Shown piece after piece: positions 16,439-26,644 of a DNA stretch of 64,000 nt. Both the position numbers and the translations under genes were made by a program. Position 1 is the first letter of the stretch, and the number at the start of each line of letters is the position of its first letter. The notes below the pieces were generated by a model. That model worked only from the letters and a program-made list of their open reading frames with translations. It had not been told where the DNA came from and ran no database searches. The stretch comes from an uncultured Spirochaetales bacterium (GTDB lineage Bacteria > Spirochaetota > Spirochaetia > Sphaerochaetales > Sphaerochaetaceae): the NCBI GenBank assembly GCA_949282255.1, contig CASDPA010000004.1, positions 61,932 through 125,931 on the forward strand, written 5' to 3'.

Positions 16439-17967
16439 TATCTTGCGTACTCCACAATCCTGTATTCCCTGATGATCGTAACCTTGATCTTGCCGGGATA
16501 CCTCAGCTCCGCCTCAATTCTTTGGGCGATGCCCAAGGCTATCTCGCGGGACTTCTCATCGGAAACCTCTTCACTATTGACGAGGATCCTGAGCTCGCGT
16601 CCGGCCTGGATAGCATAAGCGTTCTCAACCCCTTCAAAGCCTTTAGCGATGTTCTCAAGGGATTCAAGGCGCTTGATATAGTTGTCCAAGGATTCCCTTC
16701 TGGCACCCGGGCGGGCTGCGGAGATGGCATCTGCAATCTGTACGATTATCGCCTCTATGCAGGAGGGCTCCACATCATTATGGTGGGCAAGCACACAATT
16801 GACCACGCGCGGGTCCTCACCAAGCCTTTTTACAAGCTCTGCTCCAAGCTCGGCGTGGTTGCTGTCGCTCTCGGTCTCTGCGCCCTTGCCGATATCATGC
16901 AGCAGGCCGCCACGTTTTGCGATCTCGGTATCGGCTCCGACCTCGCTTGCGATCATTCCCGCAAGGATTGCAACCTCTTTCGAGTGGAGAAGCACATTCT
17001 GCCCGTAGCTGGTCCTGAAATGAAGCCGTCCGAGGGCGCGTATCAGCTCGGGCCCCATGTTGTGGAAGCCAAGATCGAACACGACCTTCTCCCCTTCGTC
17101 GTTTATTATCCTTCCGACTTCCTTGCTCACCTTGTTTACAACTTCCTCGATGCGCGCCGGATGGATCCTGCCATCCTGCACGAGGCGCTCGAGTGCAACT
17201 CTGGCTATCTCCTTTCTTACCGGATCGAAACAGGAAATCACCACGGCCTCCGGGGTATCATCGATAATGATATCCACACCCGTAAGCGTTTCAAGAGTTC
17301 TTATGTTCCTACCTTCGCGGCCGATTATCCGTCCCTTCATCTCATCGCTGGGAAGGGACACGGAAGAGGTGGTTATCTCTCCCGAAACCTCGGTTGCAAG
17401 GCGCTGGATGCTTGTGACGATTATATCACGTGCAAGCTTATCGGCCTGAAGCTGGGTCTCGCTTTCAATCTTGTTGATAAAAACCTGGCCGTCGTGCTGG
17501 GCTTCGGCCTTCATCTCCTCTATAATCAGGTTTTTGGCCTCTTCCCTGCTCATGGATGCAACCTTCTCAAGTTCCTCCACAAGCGTCTTTTCCTTATCCT
17601 GGACCTTCTTTTCGCGGTCCTGGATCACAGTCTCCAATTCTCCCAGTTGTCTTTTGATCGCATCAAGCTCATTCTGCTTGTGTTCGAGATTCATCTCCTT
17701 CTGCAAAAGTCTTCTCTCGTTCTTCTGCAGTTCCAATCTTCTCTCTCTTGCCTCCCGTTCGTTCTGCTGCTGTTCCTTCTGCAGCGTCTCGCGGGTTTCA
17801 AGTATAAGCTCCTTGGCCTTAGCCTCCGCCTTCTGCTGGGCTTCCTGAGCAACCCTTACTGCCTGTTGCTCGGCGCTTGTAAGCTTAAACTTAGCGTATA
17901 TCCAACGGCCAAGATAGCCGACGGCGATACCGATTACACAACATAGGAGGTAAAATAATGGACTCAT
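16438..17967 (-). CDS. rny: Ribonuclease Y
   Basis: Membrane-anchored endoribonuclease that starts mRNA decay. The 509 residues have an N-terminal membrane segment (about 4-22), a long coiled coil rich in Gln, Glu and Lys (30-170), a KH domain with MKGRIIGREGRNIRTLETLTGVD, and an HD domain with LLHDIGKGAE and HHNDVEP, ending in a typical IREYRIVEYAR tail. The start follows GGAGGAAG. A promoter lies 33 nt upstream, directly after the rplQ terminator. Confidence 0.97.
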   Translation of the reverse strand: MSPLFYLLCCVIGIAVGYLGRWIYAKFKLTSAEQQAVRVAQEAQQKAEAKAKELILETRETLQKEQQQNEREARERRLELQKNERRLLQKEMNLEHKQNELDAIKRQLGELETVIQDREKKVQDKEKTLVEELEKVASMSREEAKNLIIEEMKAEAQHDGQVFINKIESETQLQADKLARDIIVTSIQRLATEVSGEITTSSVSLPSDEMKGRIIGREGRNIRTLETLTGVDIIIDDTPEAVVISCFDPVRKEIARVALERLVQDGRIHPARIEEVVNKVSKEVGRIINDEGEKVVFDLGFHNMGPELIRALGRLHFRTSYGQNVLLHSKEVAILAGMIASEVGADTEIAKRGGLLHDIGKGAETESDSNHAELGAELVKRLGEDPRVVNCVLAHHNDVEPSCIEAIIVQIADAISAARPGARRESLDNYIKRLESLENIAKGFEGVENAYAIQAGRELRILVNSEEVSDEKSREIALGIAQRIEAELRYPGKIKVTIIREYRIVEYAR

Positions 17968-17999
17968 ATTCTTCCTCCGTATGAAATACTTTATTATTG

Positions 18000-18028
18000 A
18001 TATTGGCCTAAAGTTAGATTGGTGTCAA
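18000..18028 (-). promoter_or_regulatory. rny promoter
   Basis: TTGACA (18023-18028), 17-nt spacer, CAATAT (18000-18005), between the rplQ terminator and rny. Confidence 0.45.
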
Positions 18029-18066
18029 GAAAATTGGCCGATTTAAGCACTGCAAGAAAGTTTTTT

Positions 18067-18096
18067 ATAAAAAAAACCGCCACTAAATGTGACGGC
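18067..18096 (-). terminator. Intrinsic terminator of the tuf-rplQ unit
   Basis: CCGTCAC / GTGGCGG stem (one G-T pair) with a 5-nt loop, followed on the minus strand by eight T, 25 nt past the rplQ stop. Confidence 0.85.
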
Positions 18097-18121
18097 TTCA
18101 GGATCAAACCTGTTTTTTGCT

Positions 18122-18541
18122 TCACTTTGAAGCTTTTTCGGCCTTCTTGTCAGCCTTCTTGTCAGCTTTGGCATCCTTCTTCTGTGTCTTCTCGACAAGT
18201 TCGAGGATAACCATCTCTGCTGCATCTCCAAGACGATAACCGGTCTTAAGAACTCTTGTATAACCGCCATTGCGATCTTGGAACATCGGAGCGATTTCCT
18301 TGAAGAGTTTGTCAAGGACTGCTTCGTCGTGGATGTCACGGGCAGCCATCCTGCGGTTGTGAACGTTGTCAACCTTGGCCTTGGTGATCATCCTCTCTGC
18401 CATCTTCCTCACCTCAAGCGCCTTTGCCTTTGTGGTCTCGATCCTCTCATATCTGAAGAGGCTGGTGACCATGTTCCTCTTTAACGCCGTGCGCTCGCTT
18501 GTGGTGCGGGAAAGCGCGTTGAATCCAATTCTATGCTTCAT
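18122..18541 (-). CDS. rplQ: 50S ribosomal protein L17
   Basis: L17 sits near the peptide exit tunnel. The 139 residues begin [20 protein letters not shown], a near-invariant start, and contain [19 protein letters not shown]. The C-terminus is a low-complexity Lys-Ala-Asp repeat ([19 protein letters not shown]), a lineage-specific extension. The start overlaps the end of rpoA by 11 nt. Last gene of the unit. Confidence 0.97.
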   Translation of the reverse strand: MKHRIGFNALSRTTSERTALKRNMVTSLFRYERIETTKAKALEVRKMAERMITKAKVDNVHNRRMAARDIHDEAVLDKLFKEIAPMFQDRNGGYTRVLKTGYRLGDAAEMVILELVEKTQKKDAKADKKADKKAEKASK

Positions 18542-19586
18542 TATCCACTTCCTTCTTTTCTGGAACTTTGATAGACGTCTTTAATACGCTGAAATCCGTC
18601 ATGCCGAGAGTGAGGTTCCATTCCTTAAGCTTATCCTTGATTTCAGAAAGGCTCTTCTTACCGAAATTCCTCGTCTTGGCAATCTCGTCTTCAGTCTTCT
18701 TAGCCAAATCACCGATCGTCTTGATGCCGGCATTCTTCAAACAGTTGGAGGACCTGACAGTGAGCTCAAGCTCCTCAACCGGAGTATCAAGGACAGCCTT
18801 TATCCTTTCCTCCTCCTCATCCACCTCGTCGTTGGAAGCAATCTTTCCTTCGTCGAAATTGATGAAGATAGTGAAATGGTCCTTGATTATCTTAGCAGCC
18901 TCGCCGAGAGCGTTTTCCGGTGTGATGGTCCCGTCAGTATAGATTTCGAGAATCAGCTTGTCATAGTCGTTTCTCTGCCCCACCCTTGTAGGCTCAATCG
19001 AGTACTTGACCCTCTTGACCGGGGAATAGAAAGCGTCGATGGAGATGGTTCCGAGCTCCTCTGTGTACTTTTCATTGTACTCTGCAGGAACATATCCCCT
19101 TCCAAGGTAGATCTGAACCTCCATCTCGAGATCGCAATCTTCCATCATCGTAAAGATTTCAAGCTCGCGGTTGGTGACGGTTACTTCGTTCTTTTCGAAA
19201 TCGGCACCGGTGATCGTTCCGGGACCCTTGCAGGTGATTGTCAGCACGGTCCCTTCGCTGTCTTCAGGCATGCTTATCTGAAGCTTCTTAATGGCGGCGA
19301 TGATATCGTTGATGTCCTCTCTCACACCCGGGAGCGATTCATATTCGCTGGTGACGAGATGTGCAGTGTGGTCCTCTCCTGAGAATGTCGTGAAGCGGAT
19401 GCTTGCCACGGCATACCCCTGAATGGAAGAAAGCAGTACGCGCCTGAGGGTGTTACCCACCGTCGTTCCGAATCCCCTTTCGAAAGGATATGCGATGAAC
19501 TTGCCGTAATCGGCGGTGGATACAGTGTGGTCGAGTGTGATTCCCGAAGGTTTCTTAAAACCCTTGAGAAGAGTTTTTCTAGCCAT
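18531..19586 (-). CDS. rpoA: RNA polymerase alpha subunit
   Basis: Assembly scaffold of RNA polymerase. The 351 residues hold the N-terminal dimerisation domain ([22 protein letters not shown], then [18 protein letters not shown]) and the C-terminal domain ([37 protein letters not shown], here TRNFGKKS), which contacts DNA and activators. rpsD, which often precedes rpoA in other phyla, is absent. The gap to rpsK contains a strong hairpin. Confidence 0.97.
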   Translation of the reverse strand: MARKTLLKGFKKPSGITLDHTVSTADYGKFIAYPFERGFGTTVGNTLRRVLLSSIQGYAVASIRFTTFSGEDHTAHLVTSEYESLPGVREDINDIIAAIKKLQISMPEDSEGTVLTITCKGPGTITGADFEKNEVTVTNRELEIFTMMEDCDLEMEVQIYLGRGYVPAEYNEKYTEELGTISIDAFYSPVKRVKYSIEPTRVGQRNDYDKLILEIYTDGTITPENALGEAAKIIKDHFTIFINFDEGKIASNDEVDEEEERIKAVLDTPVEELELTVRSSNCLKNAGIKTIGDLAKKTEDEIAKTRNFGKKSLSEIKDKLKEWNLTLGMTDFSVLKTSIKVPEKKEVDNEA

Positions 19587-19605
19587 TTACTACTCCTAAT
19601 AAGTT

Positions 19606-19625
19606 CTGCGGGAAAAATCCCGCAG
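19606..19625 (-). other. Perfect hairpin between rpsK and rpoA
   Basis: CTGCGGGA / TCCCGCAG, 8 bp with a 4-nt loop, 19 nt before the rpoA start. No T-run follows, so it is more likely an mRNA processing or stability element than a terminator. It sits where rpsD lies in other bacteria. Confidence 0.6.
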
Positions 19626-19629
19626 TCAA

Positions 19630-20007
19630 TCATACACTTCTTGTCTTACGTGGGCGACAACCGTTGTGCGGGATTGGTGTGACGTCCCTGATGGAGCGGA
19701 CCTTGAGACCGAGAACACCGATCGTCCTGATCGCGCTTTCCCTTCCCACTCCGGGTCCCTTCACATAAACGTTCACTTCCCTGAGGCCGTAATCCATGGC
19801 CTTCTTGACAGCCGCCTCGCAGATCGTCTGTGCAGCATAAGGAGTCGACTTCTTGGCTCCGCGGAAGCCCATCACACCTGCAGAAGCCCAGCTGATGGCG
19901 TTACCGGCAAGATCGGTAACGGTAATGATTGTGTTGTTGAAGCTTGTCTGGATGTATACGTTTCCTTCCAGCACCGTCTTCTTTACTTTTCTTTTTACGT
20001 TTGCCAT
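19630..20007 (-). CDS. rpsK: 30S ribosomal protein S11
   Basis: S11 forms part of the 30S platform. The 125 residues include [39 protein letters not shown] and the C-terminal [18 protein letters not shown]. It lies 13 nt after rpsM. Length and sequence are ordinary. Confidence 0.98.
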   Translation of the reverse strand: MANVKRKVKKTVLEGNVYIQTSFNNTIITVTDLAGNAISWASAGVMGFRGAKKSTPYAAQTICEAAVKKAMDYGLREVNVYVKGPGVGRESAIRTIGVLGLKVRSIRDVTPIPHNGCRPRKTRSV

Positions 20008-20020
20008 ATCCTACCTGTCC

Positions 20021-20386
20021 TTATTTCTTCTTTCCGGCTACAGTCTTCTTCTTGCCCTTTCTGGTTCTTGCGTTCGTCTTGGTCCTCTGACCACGGACGG
20101 GCAGACCCTTTCTGTGGCGGAGTCCCCTGTAGCAACCGATGTCCATCAGTCTCTTGATGTTGAGAGCCACTTCCGTGCGGAGATGACCTTCGATCTTATA
20201 CTCCTCTTCGATGACCTTTCTCAGAAGAGCGATCTGATCCTGATCGAGAGTGTTGATCCTGACTTCAGGATCGATATTTGTTTTCTTACAGATATCTATA
20301 GCGGAAACCTTGCCGATACCATAGATATATGTCAGGGCGATCTTGACTGCCTTGTTCGGCAAGTCGACACCTGCTATACGTGCCAT
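20021..20386 (-). CDS. rpsM: 30S ribosomal protein S13
   Basis: S13 contacts the 50S subunit and tRNA at the top of the 30S head. It starts [25 protein letters not shown] and has the [25 protein letters not shown] block before a Lys-rich tail. 121 residues. It follows rpmJ by 12 nt. Confidence 0.98.
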   Translation of the reverse strand: MARIAGVDLPNKAVKIALTYIYGIGKVSAIDICKKTNIDPEVRINTLDQDQIALLRKVIEEEYKIEGHLRTEVALNIKRLMDIGCYRGLRHRKGLPVRGQRTKTNARTRKGKKKTVAGKKK

Positions 20387-20398
20387 CCTGGCCTCCTA

Positions 20399-20512
20399 TT
20401 ACTTCTGTCTCTGCTTGTGCTTCGGGTTCTCGCATACGATGCGCACAACTCCTGCACGTCTGATTACTTTACACTTGTCACAAATTGGTTTGACACTTGC
20501 TCTGACTTTCAT
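20399..20512 (-). CDS. rpmJ: 50S ribosomal protein L36
   Basis: 37-residue zinc-ribbon protein: it starts [20 protein letters not shown] and ends [11 protein letters not shown], so the four zinc ligands C-C-C-H are kept. It lies between secY and rpsM, with no infA, adk or map, as in other spirochaetes. GAGCTC-type purines precede the start. Confidence 0.96.
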   Translation of the reverse strand: MKVRASVKPICDKCKVIRRAGVVRIVCENPKHKQRQK

Positions 20513-20525
20513 TTCTGAGCTCCTC

Positions 20526-21827
20526 TTAGATTTTGTTGGCCTTGCGCTTTTTCACATCAACAAAGCCTTCGTGATGATGCATCTTCATCAATCCGTCGAG
20601 CTGGCGCATCGTGTCGAGGTCCACTCCGACCAAAATGATCAGCGAGGTTCCTCCGAACAGCATCGCTACGTTCTGCGGGAAGCTGAAGAACATCTGTATC
20701 AGAGTCGGAATCAACGCGATGAAAGCCAAAAAGAGTGATCCGGGAAGAACGATGCGGTTGAGAACCTTTGTAAGGTACTCTTCCATCTTCTCGTTCCTGA
20801 CGCCGGGGATCGAACCACCGTTGTCACGGATGTTCTTGGCCATCTCGATCGGGTTGAGACTGATCTGGGTATAGAAGAATGCAAAACCTATAATCAACAA
20901 GGTGTAGATAATTAGATAGGGGGCACCCTGAGGATCCAAGAATCTTGCAACGCTCTGCAACCATCTAACTTGCGAATTATATCCGATTTGAAGCGGGAAG
21001 GAAAGCAGTGCGGATGCAAAGATTACGGGAATAACACCGGATGGGTTGATCTTGAACGGGATGAAGGACGACTGTGAGCCGTACATCTTCCTTCCTACAA
21101 CCCTCTTTGCATAATGCACGGGGATCTTTCTCTGTCCCTGCTCCTCGTAAACGACGAGTGCCACAACGAAGAAGAACATGACCACAACCACGATAACCGC
21201 AACCGGGTTGAGGGTTCCAAGCCTTACGCTTGTGATCAACGTGTAAAGGGCGCTCGGGATACGTGCGACGATACCGGCAAAGATGAGCAGGGAAATACCG
21301 TTACCTACTCCATACTGGGTTATTTTCTCACCAATCCATACAAGAAGCATGGATCCGGTGGTTACGCTGACGATCGCAATGAGCGTGAACGGCACAGTTC
21401 CGATTGTCAGTGCGCCAGGAATGCTTCTCGCATAAACCGTCGTCGCAAGGGACTGCAGGATACACACGACAATAGTACCATAGCGGGTATACTGCTGTAT
21501 CTTTTTAGAACCCTGGGGGTCCTGCGCAAGCTTCTTCAAAGAAGGAATGACAAGCATGAGCAGCTGTATGATGATCTGCGTGCTGATGTAAGGCATCACA
21601 CCGAGCATAAAGATCGAATAATAGCTGAATGCTCCACCTGAGAAGAAGTTAAGATATTCCGTGAAGCTGTTCGAACTGGCCTCAAAATACTGCAATACCG
21701 CAGCAGGATTGATGCCAGGCACAGGAATTACGGTACCTATTCGGGTTACAATAAGCAACCCGAATGTGATGAGCACCTTCTTCTTGATATCCTTCATGCG
21801 GAACATATCTACCAAAGTGTTTGCCAT
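20526..21827 (-). CDS. secY: Preprotein translocase subunit SecY
   Basis: Channel of the Sec translocon in the inner membrane. The 433 residues predict ten membrane helices, with [20 protein letters not shown] near the second segment (plug and lateral-gate region) and the cytoplasmic loops [20 protein letters not shown] (ribosome contact) and [14 protein letters not shown]. The partner SecE is encoded at 45.2 kb. It follows rplO by 15 nt. Confidence 0.97.
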   Translation of the reverse strand: MANTLVDMFRMKDIKKKVLITFGLLIVTRIGTVIPVPGINPAAVLQYFEASSNSFTEYLNFFSGGAFSYYSIFMLGVMPYISTQIIIQLLMLVIPSLKKLAQDPQGSKKIQQYTRYGTIVVCILQSLATTVYARSIPGALTIGTVPFTLIAIVSVTTGSMLLVWIGEKITQYGVGNGISLLIFAGIVARIPSALYTLITSVRLGTLNPVAVIVVVVMFFFVVALVVYEEQGQRKIPVHYAKRVVGRKMYGSQSSFIPFKINPSGVIPVIFASALLSFPLQIGYNSQVRWLQSVARFLDPQGAPYLIIYTLLIIGFAFFYTQISLNPIEMAKNIRDNGGSIPGVRNEKMEEYLTKVLNRIVLPGSLFLAFIALIPTLIQMFFSFPQNVAMLFGGTSLIILVGVDLDTMRQLDGLMKMHHHEGFVDVKKRKANKI

Positions 21828-21842
21828 CGGATACCTTCTTTG

Positions 21843-22274
21843 TTATTTGATTTCACCACCTGCAGCCTTGATCTTCTCAGCTGCCGCAGCGGAACATTTC
21901 ACTCCTTCGACGGAAAGCTTTTTTGTAAGCTCGCCGGTACAAAGGATCTTCGCAACAGTATCGAGACCCTTGATGAGTCCCTTCTCGCGGAGAGTGGTCG
22001 CATTCACGACATCCCCGTCCTCATAGCTGACCTCGAGATCTGCAAGGCTTACAGCCTGGGCTGTGACCTTGAAAGGATAGTTCGAGAATCCTCTTGAGGC
22101 AAGCCTTCTGTAAAGAGGCATCTGACCTCCCTCGAAGCCGAGTCTAACTCCACCGCCGCTGCGTGAATTCTGTCCATCGTGACCACGTCCACATGCTCTA
22201 CCCTTGGAAGAGGCGCCACGGCCTACGATCGTCTTTTTCTTTGTTGCGCCATAAGGCTTGACTATCAATGCCAT
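21843..22274 (-). CDS. rplO: 50S ribosomal protein L15
   Basis: L15 is a late assembly protein of the 50S. The 143 residues have the Gly/Arg-rich N-terminal extension (GRGASSKGRACGRGHDGQNSR), GFEGGQMPLYRRLASRGF and the C-terminal domain with KCSAAAAEKIKAAGG. The N-terminus is a little shorter than in E. coli (MALIVKPYGATKKKT). Start one nt from the end of rpmD. Confidence 0.97.
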   Translation of the reverse strand: MALIVKPYGATKKKTIVGRGASSKGRACGRGHDGQNSRSGGGVRLGFEGGQMPLYRRLASRGFSNYPFKVTAQAVSLADLEVSYEDGDVVNATTLREKGLIKGLDTVAKILCTGELTKKLSVEGVKCSAAAAEKIKAAGGEIK

Positions 22275-22275
22275 G

Positions 22276-22458
22276 TTATACCTCCTCGACCTTCACAAGG
22301 TGTGCAACCTTACGGACCATCCCCTGGTGCACAGCGTTGTTCTCGCGTACAACAGAGCTGTTAATCTTTCCAAGTCCAAGAGCCTTTACCGTCTTCCTCT
22401 GGTTAGGAAGAGTTCCGGCAAGTCCCCTGACCAATGTAATCTTAATCTGATCTGCCAT
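22276..22458 (-). CDS. rpmD: 50S ribosomal protein L30
   Basis: 60-residue protein with [29 protein letters not shown], the family core. I chose the ATG at 22458 (MADQIKIT), whose Shine-Dalgarno GGAGC lies in the last codons of rpsE. A longer in-frame start overlapping rpsE adds MELI only. Confidence 0.95.
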   Translation of the reverse strand: MADQIKITLVRGLAGTLPNQRKTVKALGLGKINSSVVRENNAVHQGMVRKVAHLVKVEEV

Positions 22459-22460
22459 GA

Positions 22461-22967
22461 TTAGCTCCACATTTCCTTTAGAGACTTACCTCTATTCTTC
22501 GCGATCTTTCCAGCATCAAAGAGATTGGTAAGGCCATCGAATGTCGCCTTGACCATATTGATGCTGTTCCTGCTTCCAAGGCTCTTGGAAATGATGTCCT
22601 TAATTCCACAGGCATCGCAGACAAGACGTACAGCACCTCCGGCGATAACACCGGTACCAGGAACCGCCGGCTTCAAGACAATGGAAGCGCTCTTGAAATT
22701 ACCGATGATGTCATGGGGAATGGTGTTTCCCTTGAGAGGAATCGTCACGATGCTGGCCTTAGCCTTTTCAGTCGCCTTTCTGATCGCTTCTGTAACGTCA
22801 TTGGCCTTACCGAAGCCATAGCCTACACGACCATCGCCGTAGCCTACGACGACAAGAGCGGAATAAGACAACCTCTTACCACCCTTTACTACCTTGGATA
22901 CGCGGTTGAGCTTCACGAGCTTTTCCATGTATCCGTCTTTCACTTCTCTTTCCTTTGACTTTTCCAT
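22461..22967 (-). CDS. rpsE: 30S ribosomal protein S5
   Basis: S5 helps decoding accuracy at the 30S body. The 168 residues include the double-stranded RNA-binding part ([39 protein letters not shown]) and the C-terminal domain ([22 protein letters not shown]). The usual spectinomycin-contact loop is intact. It ends 3 nt before rpmD. Confidence 0.97.
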   Translation of the reverse strand: MEKSKEREVKDGYMEKLVKLNRVSKVVKGGKRLSYSALVVVGYGDGRVGYGFGKANDVTEAIRKATEKAKASIVTIPLKGNTIPHDIIGNFKSASIVLKPAVPGTGVIAGGAVRLVCDACGIKDIISKSLGSRNSINMVKATFDGLTNLFDAGKIAKNRGKSLKEMWS

Positions 22968-22975
22968 AAGCGCTC

Positions 22976-23335
22976 CTAGAACCTCACACCAGCCTTTCTG
23001 GCTCCATCGGCGATTGACTTGACGATACCATGATAAAGGTAACCGTTCCTGTCAAACACTACCTGTTCGATCTTGGCATCAAGAAGCCTCTTGCCAACAA
23101 CCTCTCCGAGCTTTTCAGCATCGGCAACCGTGTTCCTGAGTCCCCTGAGATCGGCTTCAACCGTTGATGCGGAGACCAGTGTCTTTCCACAGGTATCGTC
23201 GATGACCTGAACATACATATGGAGGTTGCTCCTGAAAACAGTCATGCGCGGACGCTCAGAAGTGCCGGAAATGCTCTTTCTGATGTGAGCCTTTCTCTTA
23301 AGCTGCCTTCTGGTTTTATCGATCATTCTGTTCAT
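22976..23335 (-). CDS. rplR: 50S ribosomal protein L18
   Basis: L18 binds 5S rRNA. The product has RKAHIRKSISGTSERPRMTVFRSN, MYVQVIDD, and ends AFDRNGYLYHGxVKSIADGARKAGVRF in pattern. I chose the ATG at 23335 because AAGGTGG lies 7 nt upstream; a GTG at 23341 would add two residues. 119 residues. Confidence 0.96.
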   Translation of the reverse strand: MNRMIDKTRRQLKRKAHIRKSISGTSERPRMTVFRSNLHMYVQVIDDTCGKTLVSASTVEADLRGLRNTVADAEKLGEVVGKRLLDAKIEQVVFDRNGYLYHGIVKSIADGARKAGVRF

Positions 23336-23347
23336 TCTCACACCACC

Positions 23348-23890
23348 TTATTTCTTACCACCGGATTTTCCGACCTTGCGGCGGATCGTCTCGGTCTCGT
23401 ACTTTATACCCTTGCCCTTATACGGCTCAGGTCCCCTGAGAGAGCGGATTTCCGCTGCAACCTGTCCTACCTTCTCCTTGGAGATGCCGCTGATTGTAAG
23501 CTTTGCAGGACCATCGGCTGTAATCGTGATTCCCTCCGGGATCATGTACTCGATCATTGTGGAATAACCAAGGCTGAGAGAAAGAATATTACCTTTTACT
23601 TCCGCCTTATAACCTACACCATTGATGAGAAGCACCTTCGAGTATCCATCATGCACGCCCTTGACCATGTTGGCAATCAGCTGGCGGTAAAGACCATGGA
23701 AACTCCTGCTGAGCTTTTCATCATTGAACCTTGTTACGAGGACCTTGTTTCCTTCAACCTTTACAGAAACCTCATCCCTGAGAGCCTGGGTAAGAGTACC
23801 TTTCTTACCTGTGACCGTAATGACGCCATCGGCAACGCTGACCTTCACGCCTTCTGGAATCACCACTGGCAATTTTCCGATTCTTGACAT
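23348..23890 (-). CDS. rplF: 50S ribosomal protein L6
   Basis: Two-domain L6, 180 residues. It starts [19 protein letters not shown] and ends with the signature [29 protein letters not shown]6 lies near the sarcin-ricin loop. It follows rpsH by 10 nt. Confidence 0.98.
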   Translation of the reverse strand: MSRIGKLPVVIPEGVKVSVADGVITVTGKKGTLTQALRDEVSVKVEGNKVLVTRFNDEKLSRSFHGLYRQLIANMVKGVHDGYSKVLLINGVGYKAEVKGNILSLSLGYSTMIEYMIPEGITITADGPAKLTISGISKEKVGQVAAEIRSLRGPEPYKGKGIKYETETIRRKVGKSGGKK

Positions 23891-23900
23891 CTGAAACTCC

Positions 23901-24299
23901 TTACCAGATCGTGCAGATCAATTCGCCACCAACACGCGCATCCACAGCCTTTTTGCCAGTGATGACACCTGTTGAGGAAGAAACGACTACGACACCGTTG
24001 CCATTGTAAACCCTTGGCATTTCCTTATAGCCGCAATATACGCGCCTACCGGGTGTCGAGATACGGTCAAGACCATGGATAACAGGGTTCTGATCGTCGT
24101 CATACTTCAAGAAAACGCGGATATAAGGAATATTGTCCTTTGTAACCTTCTTGAAGTTCTTGATGAAGCCTTCGTTCTTGAGAATCTTCACAATCTGAAG
24201 CTTCATCTTTGAATTGGTGATTTCCACCTTTTCATGCTTAGCCAAACTAGCGTTCCTAATCTTGGTAAGCATATCTGCAATTGGATCACTTGCTGCCAT
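23901..24299 (-). CDS. rpsH: 30S ribosomal protein S8
   Basis: S8 binds 16S rRNA helix 21 and, in E. coli, represses the spc operon at the rplE start. The 132 residues have [20 protein letters not shown] and the C-terminal [30 protein letters not shown]. It follows rpsN closely. Confidence 0.98.
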   Translation of the reverse strand: MAASDPIADMLTKIRNASLAKHEKVEITNSKMKLQIVKILKNEGFIKNFKKVTKDNIPYIRVFLKYDDDQNPVIHGLDRISTPGRRVYCGYKEMPRVYNGNGVVVVSSSTGVITGKKAVDARVGGELICTIW

Positions 24300-24308
24300 A
24301 ACTATCTC

Positions 24309-24494
24309 CTACCAACTGGATTTGGTAACGCCAGGAATCTGGCCTTCACTTGCCAATTTTCTAAAGCATACCCTGCACATGTCAAACTGGCGCATATAAC
24401 CACGGGGACGACCGCAAATTCTGCATCTGTTGTAAGAACGTGTGGAGAATTTCGGTTCCTTCTTTGCCTTAACAATCAAAGATTTCTTTGCCAT
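24309..24494 (-). CDS. rpsN: 30S ribosomal protein S14, zinc-binding short form
   Basis: 61 residues of the short type Z form. Zinc ligands: CRICGRPRG and CRVCFRKLA. The C-terminus is [12 protein letters not shown], which is nearly invariant. This is the form found in spirochaetes, Gram-positives and other lineages that keep the ancestral zinc type. Confidence 0.98.
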   Translation of the reverse strand: MAKKSLIVKAKKEPKFSTRSYNRCRICGRPRGYMRQFDMCRVCFRKLASEGQIPGVTKSSW

Positions 24495-24505
24495 ACTCCT
24501 ACTCC

Positions 24506-25063
24506 TTACTTAGCAAATGGCATGCCGAGCTTCTTAAGAAGCGCAAATGCCTCTTCATCCGTCGTTGCGGTTGTGACAATGGCGACATTAAGTCCGCTCA
24601 CCCTTTCAATCTTGTCATAATCGATTTCAGGGAAGATGATCTGTTCCGTGATCCCAAGAGAATAGTTTCCATGGCCGTCGAAAGCATTCGGTTTGACTCC
24701 CTTGAAGTCCTTAACACGCGGAAGAGCGATGGAAATGAGCCTCTCGAGGAAATACCACATGTTATCTCCGCGGAGGGTTACCATTGCACCGATTTCCTGA
24801 CCAGCACGGATCTTGAAGTTTGCGATACTCTTTCTCGCCTTTGTCTTAACCACATGCTGTCCGGTAATCTGCTCAAGTTCCTTAACTGCGGAATCAAGAA
24901 GCTTCTTATTAACGGTCGCTTCACCAACACCGACGCTGACGGTGATCTTCTCAAGCTTAGGAATCTGCATCGAAGATTTGTATCCGAATTCCTTCTTAAG
25001 CTCGGGGGCCACAACTTCAAGATACTTCTTCTTGAAATTAGGGATAAACTTCTCTTCAGCCAT
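24506..25063 (-). CDS. rplE: 50S ribosomal protein L5
   Basis: L5 carries 5S rRNA in the central protuberance. The 185 residues include [17 protein letters not shown] in pattern, [52 protein letters not shown] and the C-terminal [15 protein letters not shown]. The start overlaps the rplX stop in an ATGA. Confidence 0.97.
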   Translation of the reverse strand: MAEEKFIPNFKKKYLEVVAPELKKEFGYKSSMQIPKLEKITVSVGVGEATVNKKLLDSAVKELEQITGQHVVKTKARKSIANFKIRAGQEIGAMVTLRGDNMWYFLERLISIALPRVKDFKGVKPNAFDGHGNYSLGITEQIIFPEIDYDKIERVSGLNVAIVTTATTDEEAFALLKKLGMPFAK

Positions 25064-25362
25064 CAGAGCACCTCACCTGTCTTTTTAGCGAAACGGACCT
25101 TCTTTCCGTTCTCAATCTTGTATCCAACCTTGCTGACCTTGTCCTTTGAAACCAAAGCGACGTTGCTCACATGGATTGGAGCCTCGATTTCCATGATGCC
25201 ACCCTTATCCTGAGGGGTTCTCTTCTTCATGGTCTTGCTGACCATATTGGCACCCTGGATGTAGACCCTTTCATTCGCCGGGTCCGTCTTCACGATCTTG
25301 CCGACCTTTCCCTTGTCCTTGCCGGCAATGATCTTGACTGTGTCATTCTTTTTCAGTCTCAT
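25063..25362 (-). CDS. rplX: 50S ribosomal protein L24
   Basis: L24 starts 50S assembly. The 99 residues begin with the KOW motif ([19 protein letters not shown]) and continue [31 protein letters not shown]. Length is typical. Translation into rplE is coupled by the 4-nt overlap. Confidence 0.97.
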   Translation of the reverse strand: MRLKKNDTVKIIAGKDKGKVGKIVKTDPANERVYIQGANMVSKTMKKRTPQDKGGIMEIEAPIHVSNVALVSKDKVSKVGYKIENGKKVRFAKKTGEVL

Positions 25363-25370
25363 ACTTTCTC

Positions 25371-25736
25371 CTACAACACTTCCGGCGCGAGTGAAACGAT
25401 CTTCATGAATCCATCCCTGAGCTCTCTGGCAACAGGTCCGAAAATACGCTTTCCGCGCGGGTTATTGTTGGCATCGATAACAACACAAGCGTTGTCATCG
25501 AACCTGATATAGGTACCGTCAGGTCTGCGGTATTCCTTCTTTGTCCTAACGATAACGGCCTTCAGAACATCACCCTTTTTGATAGCTCCGTTCGGAAGAG
25601 CGTCCTTGACAGCGACTACGATGATATCACCTACGCCTGCCACATATCTGTGGCTTCCACCAAGAACCTTGATGCACTGCACACGCTTTGCACCGCTGTT
25701 ATCCGCTACATTCAAATAAGTCTGCATCTGTACCAT
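25371..25736 (-). CDS. rplN: 50S ribosomal protein L14
   Basis: 121 residues with the invariant start [23 protein letters not shown], the middle [26 protein letters not shown], and [14 protein letters not shown]. It forms the B8 intersubunit bridge. It lies 11 nt after rpsQ. Confidence 0.98.
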   Translation of the reverse strand: MVQMQTYLNVADNSGAKRVQCIKVLGGSHRYVAGVGDIIVVAVKDALPNGAIKKGDVLKAVIVRTKKEYRRPDGTYIRFDDNACVVIDANNNPRGKRIFGPVARELRDGFMKIVSLAPEVL

Positions 25737-25747
25737 GGCACTACTCC

Positions 25748-26002
25748 TTAGCGGGCTCTCTCAACGATTTCTACAAGTCTCCAGCACTTGTCCTTGGACA
25801 GGTGGCGGCATTCCATGATGCGCACAGTGTCTCCGTAGTGGGCGTCGTTCCTTTCGTCATGAGCCTTGAACTTCTTGGTGGAGACCACGTACTTCTTGTA
25901 GAGGGGATGAAGAGTCCTGTTGGAAACCTGGACTACGATGGTCTTATCCATCTTGTCGCTTACAACAAGCCCTGTCATAATTTTCTTTCTTGCGTCAATC
26001 AT
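25748..26002 (-). CDS. rpsQ: 30S ribosomal protein S17
   Basis: S17 is a primary 16S rRNA binder. The 84 residues show [29 protein letters not shown] and [20 protein letters not shown] chose the ATG at 26002 (MIDARKK) because AGAGGAAAA lies upstream; a longer start overlapping rpmC adds ten residues without similarity. Confidence 0.96.
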   Translation of the reverse strand: MIDARKKIMTGLVVSDKMDKTIVVQVSNRTLHPLYKKYVVSTKKFKAHDERNDAHYGDTVRIMECRHLSKDKCWRLVEIVERAR

Positions 26003-26015
26003 TACTTTTCCTCTC

Positions 26016-26219
26016 TCACTTTGCCTTTGCAATGCCGATATCCACTGCGTGGATTCTTGTGTTCAGGCGGGCGATATCTCTTTTGGTGGTCCTCAATGCA
26101 AGAGGATTGTCCAAGTGGCCAAGAACCTTCTGCATCCTGAGATTGACCAGCTCCTTTCTAAGCTTCTCGCGTTCAGCTACAAGCTCTTTGTAGCTAAGAT
26201 CCTTATAAGATTTCTTCAT
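26016..26219 (-). CDS. rpmC: 50S ribosomal protein L29
   Basis: 67-residue helical hairpin near the exit tunnel, where it helps dock trigger factor and SRP. The pattern [26 protein letters not shown] followed by [19 protein letters not shown] is typical. I chose the ATG at 26219, 7 nt past the rplP stop; a TTG at 26225 is the only longer option. Confidence 0.95.
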   Translation of the reverse strand: MKKSYKDLSYKELVAEREKLRKELVNLRMQKVLGHLDNPLALRTTKRDIARLNTRIHAVDIGIAKAK

Positions 26220-26225
26220 TTCCAA

Positions 26226-26642
26226 TTACTCCATATCCGAGCGGACGATAAATTTCGTCTTGATCGGAAGCTTGGATGCGGCAAGCGTGAGAGCCTCCCT
26301 TGCGAGCGCCTCGTCGATACCACCCATCTCAAACATGATCGCACCTGTCTTGACAACTGCAACCCATCCTTCCGGGCTACCCTTACCGTTACCCTGCCTT
26401 GTTTCAGCAGGCTTCTTCGTATACGGCATATCCGGATAGATGCGGATCCATACCTTACCGCCACGCTTTACGTGCCTTGTCATAGCGACACGGGCCGCCT
26501 CAATCTGACGGTTGGTGATCCACTTGGGCTCAAGAGCCATAAGTCCGAATTCACCGAACACGAGGCTGTTGCCCTTGTGCGCAACCGCATCGCGTGTTCC
26601 ACGCTGCTTCTTTCTGTATTTGATTCTCTTTGGACTAAGCAT
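26226..26642 (-). CDS. rplP: 50S ribosomal protein L16
   Basis: L16 organises the A-site tRNA region. The 138 residues start [15 protein letters not shown], have [24 protein letters not shown] and end with [14 protein letters not shown]. It keeps the [13 protein letters not shown] loop. It follows rpsC by 3 nt. Confidence 0.98.
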   Translation of the reverse strand: MLSPKRIKYRKKQRGTRDAVAHKGNSLVFGEFGLMALEPKWITNRQIEAARVAMTRHVKRGGKVWIRIYPDMPYTKKPAETRQGNGKGSPEGWVAVVKTGAIMFEMGGIDEALAREALTLAASKLPIKTKFIVRSDME

Positions 26643-26644
26643 CG

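Noticed and set aside
16522..17946. Long open frame on the plus strand opposite rny
   Set aside because: Mirror of the repetitive coiled-coil codons of rny; Leu-rich without domain pattern.
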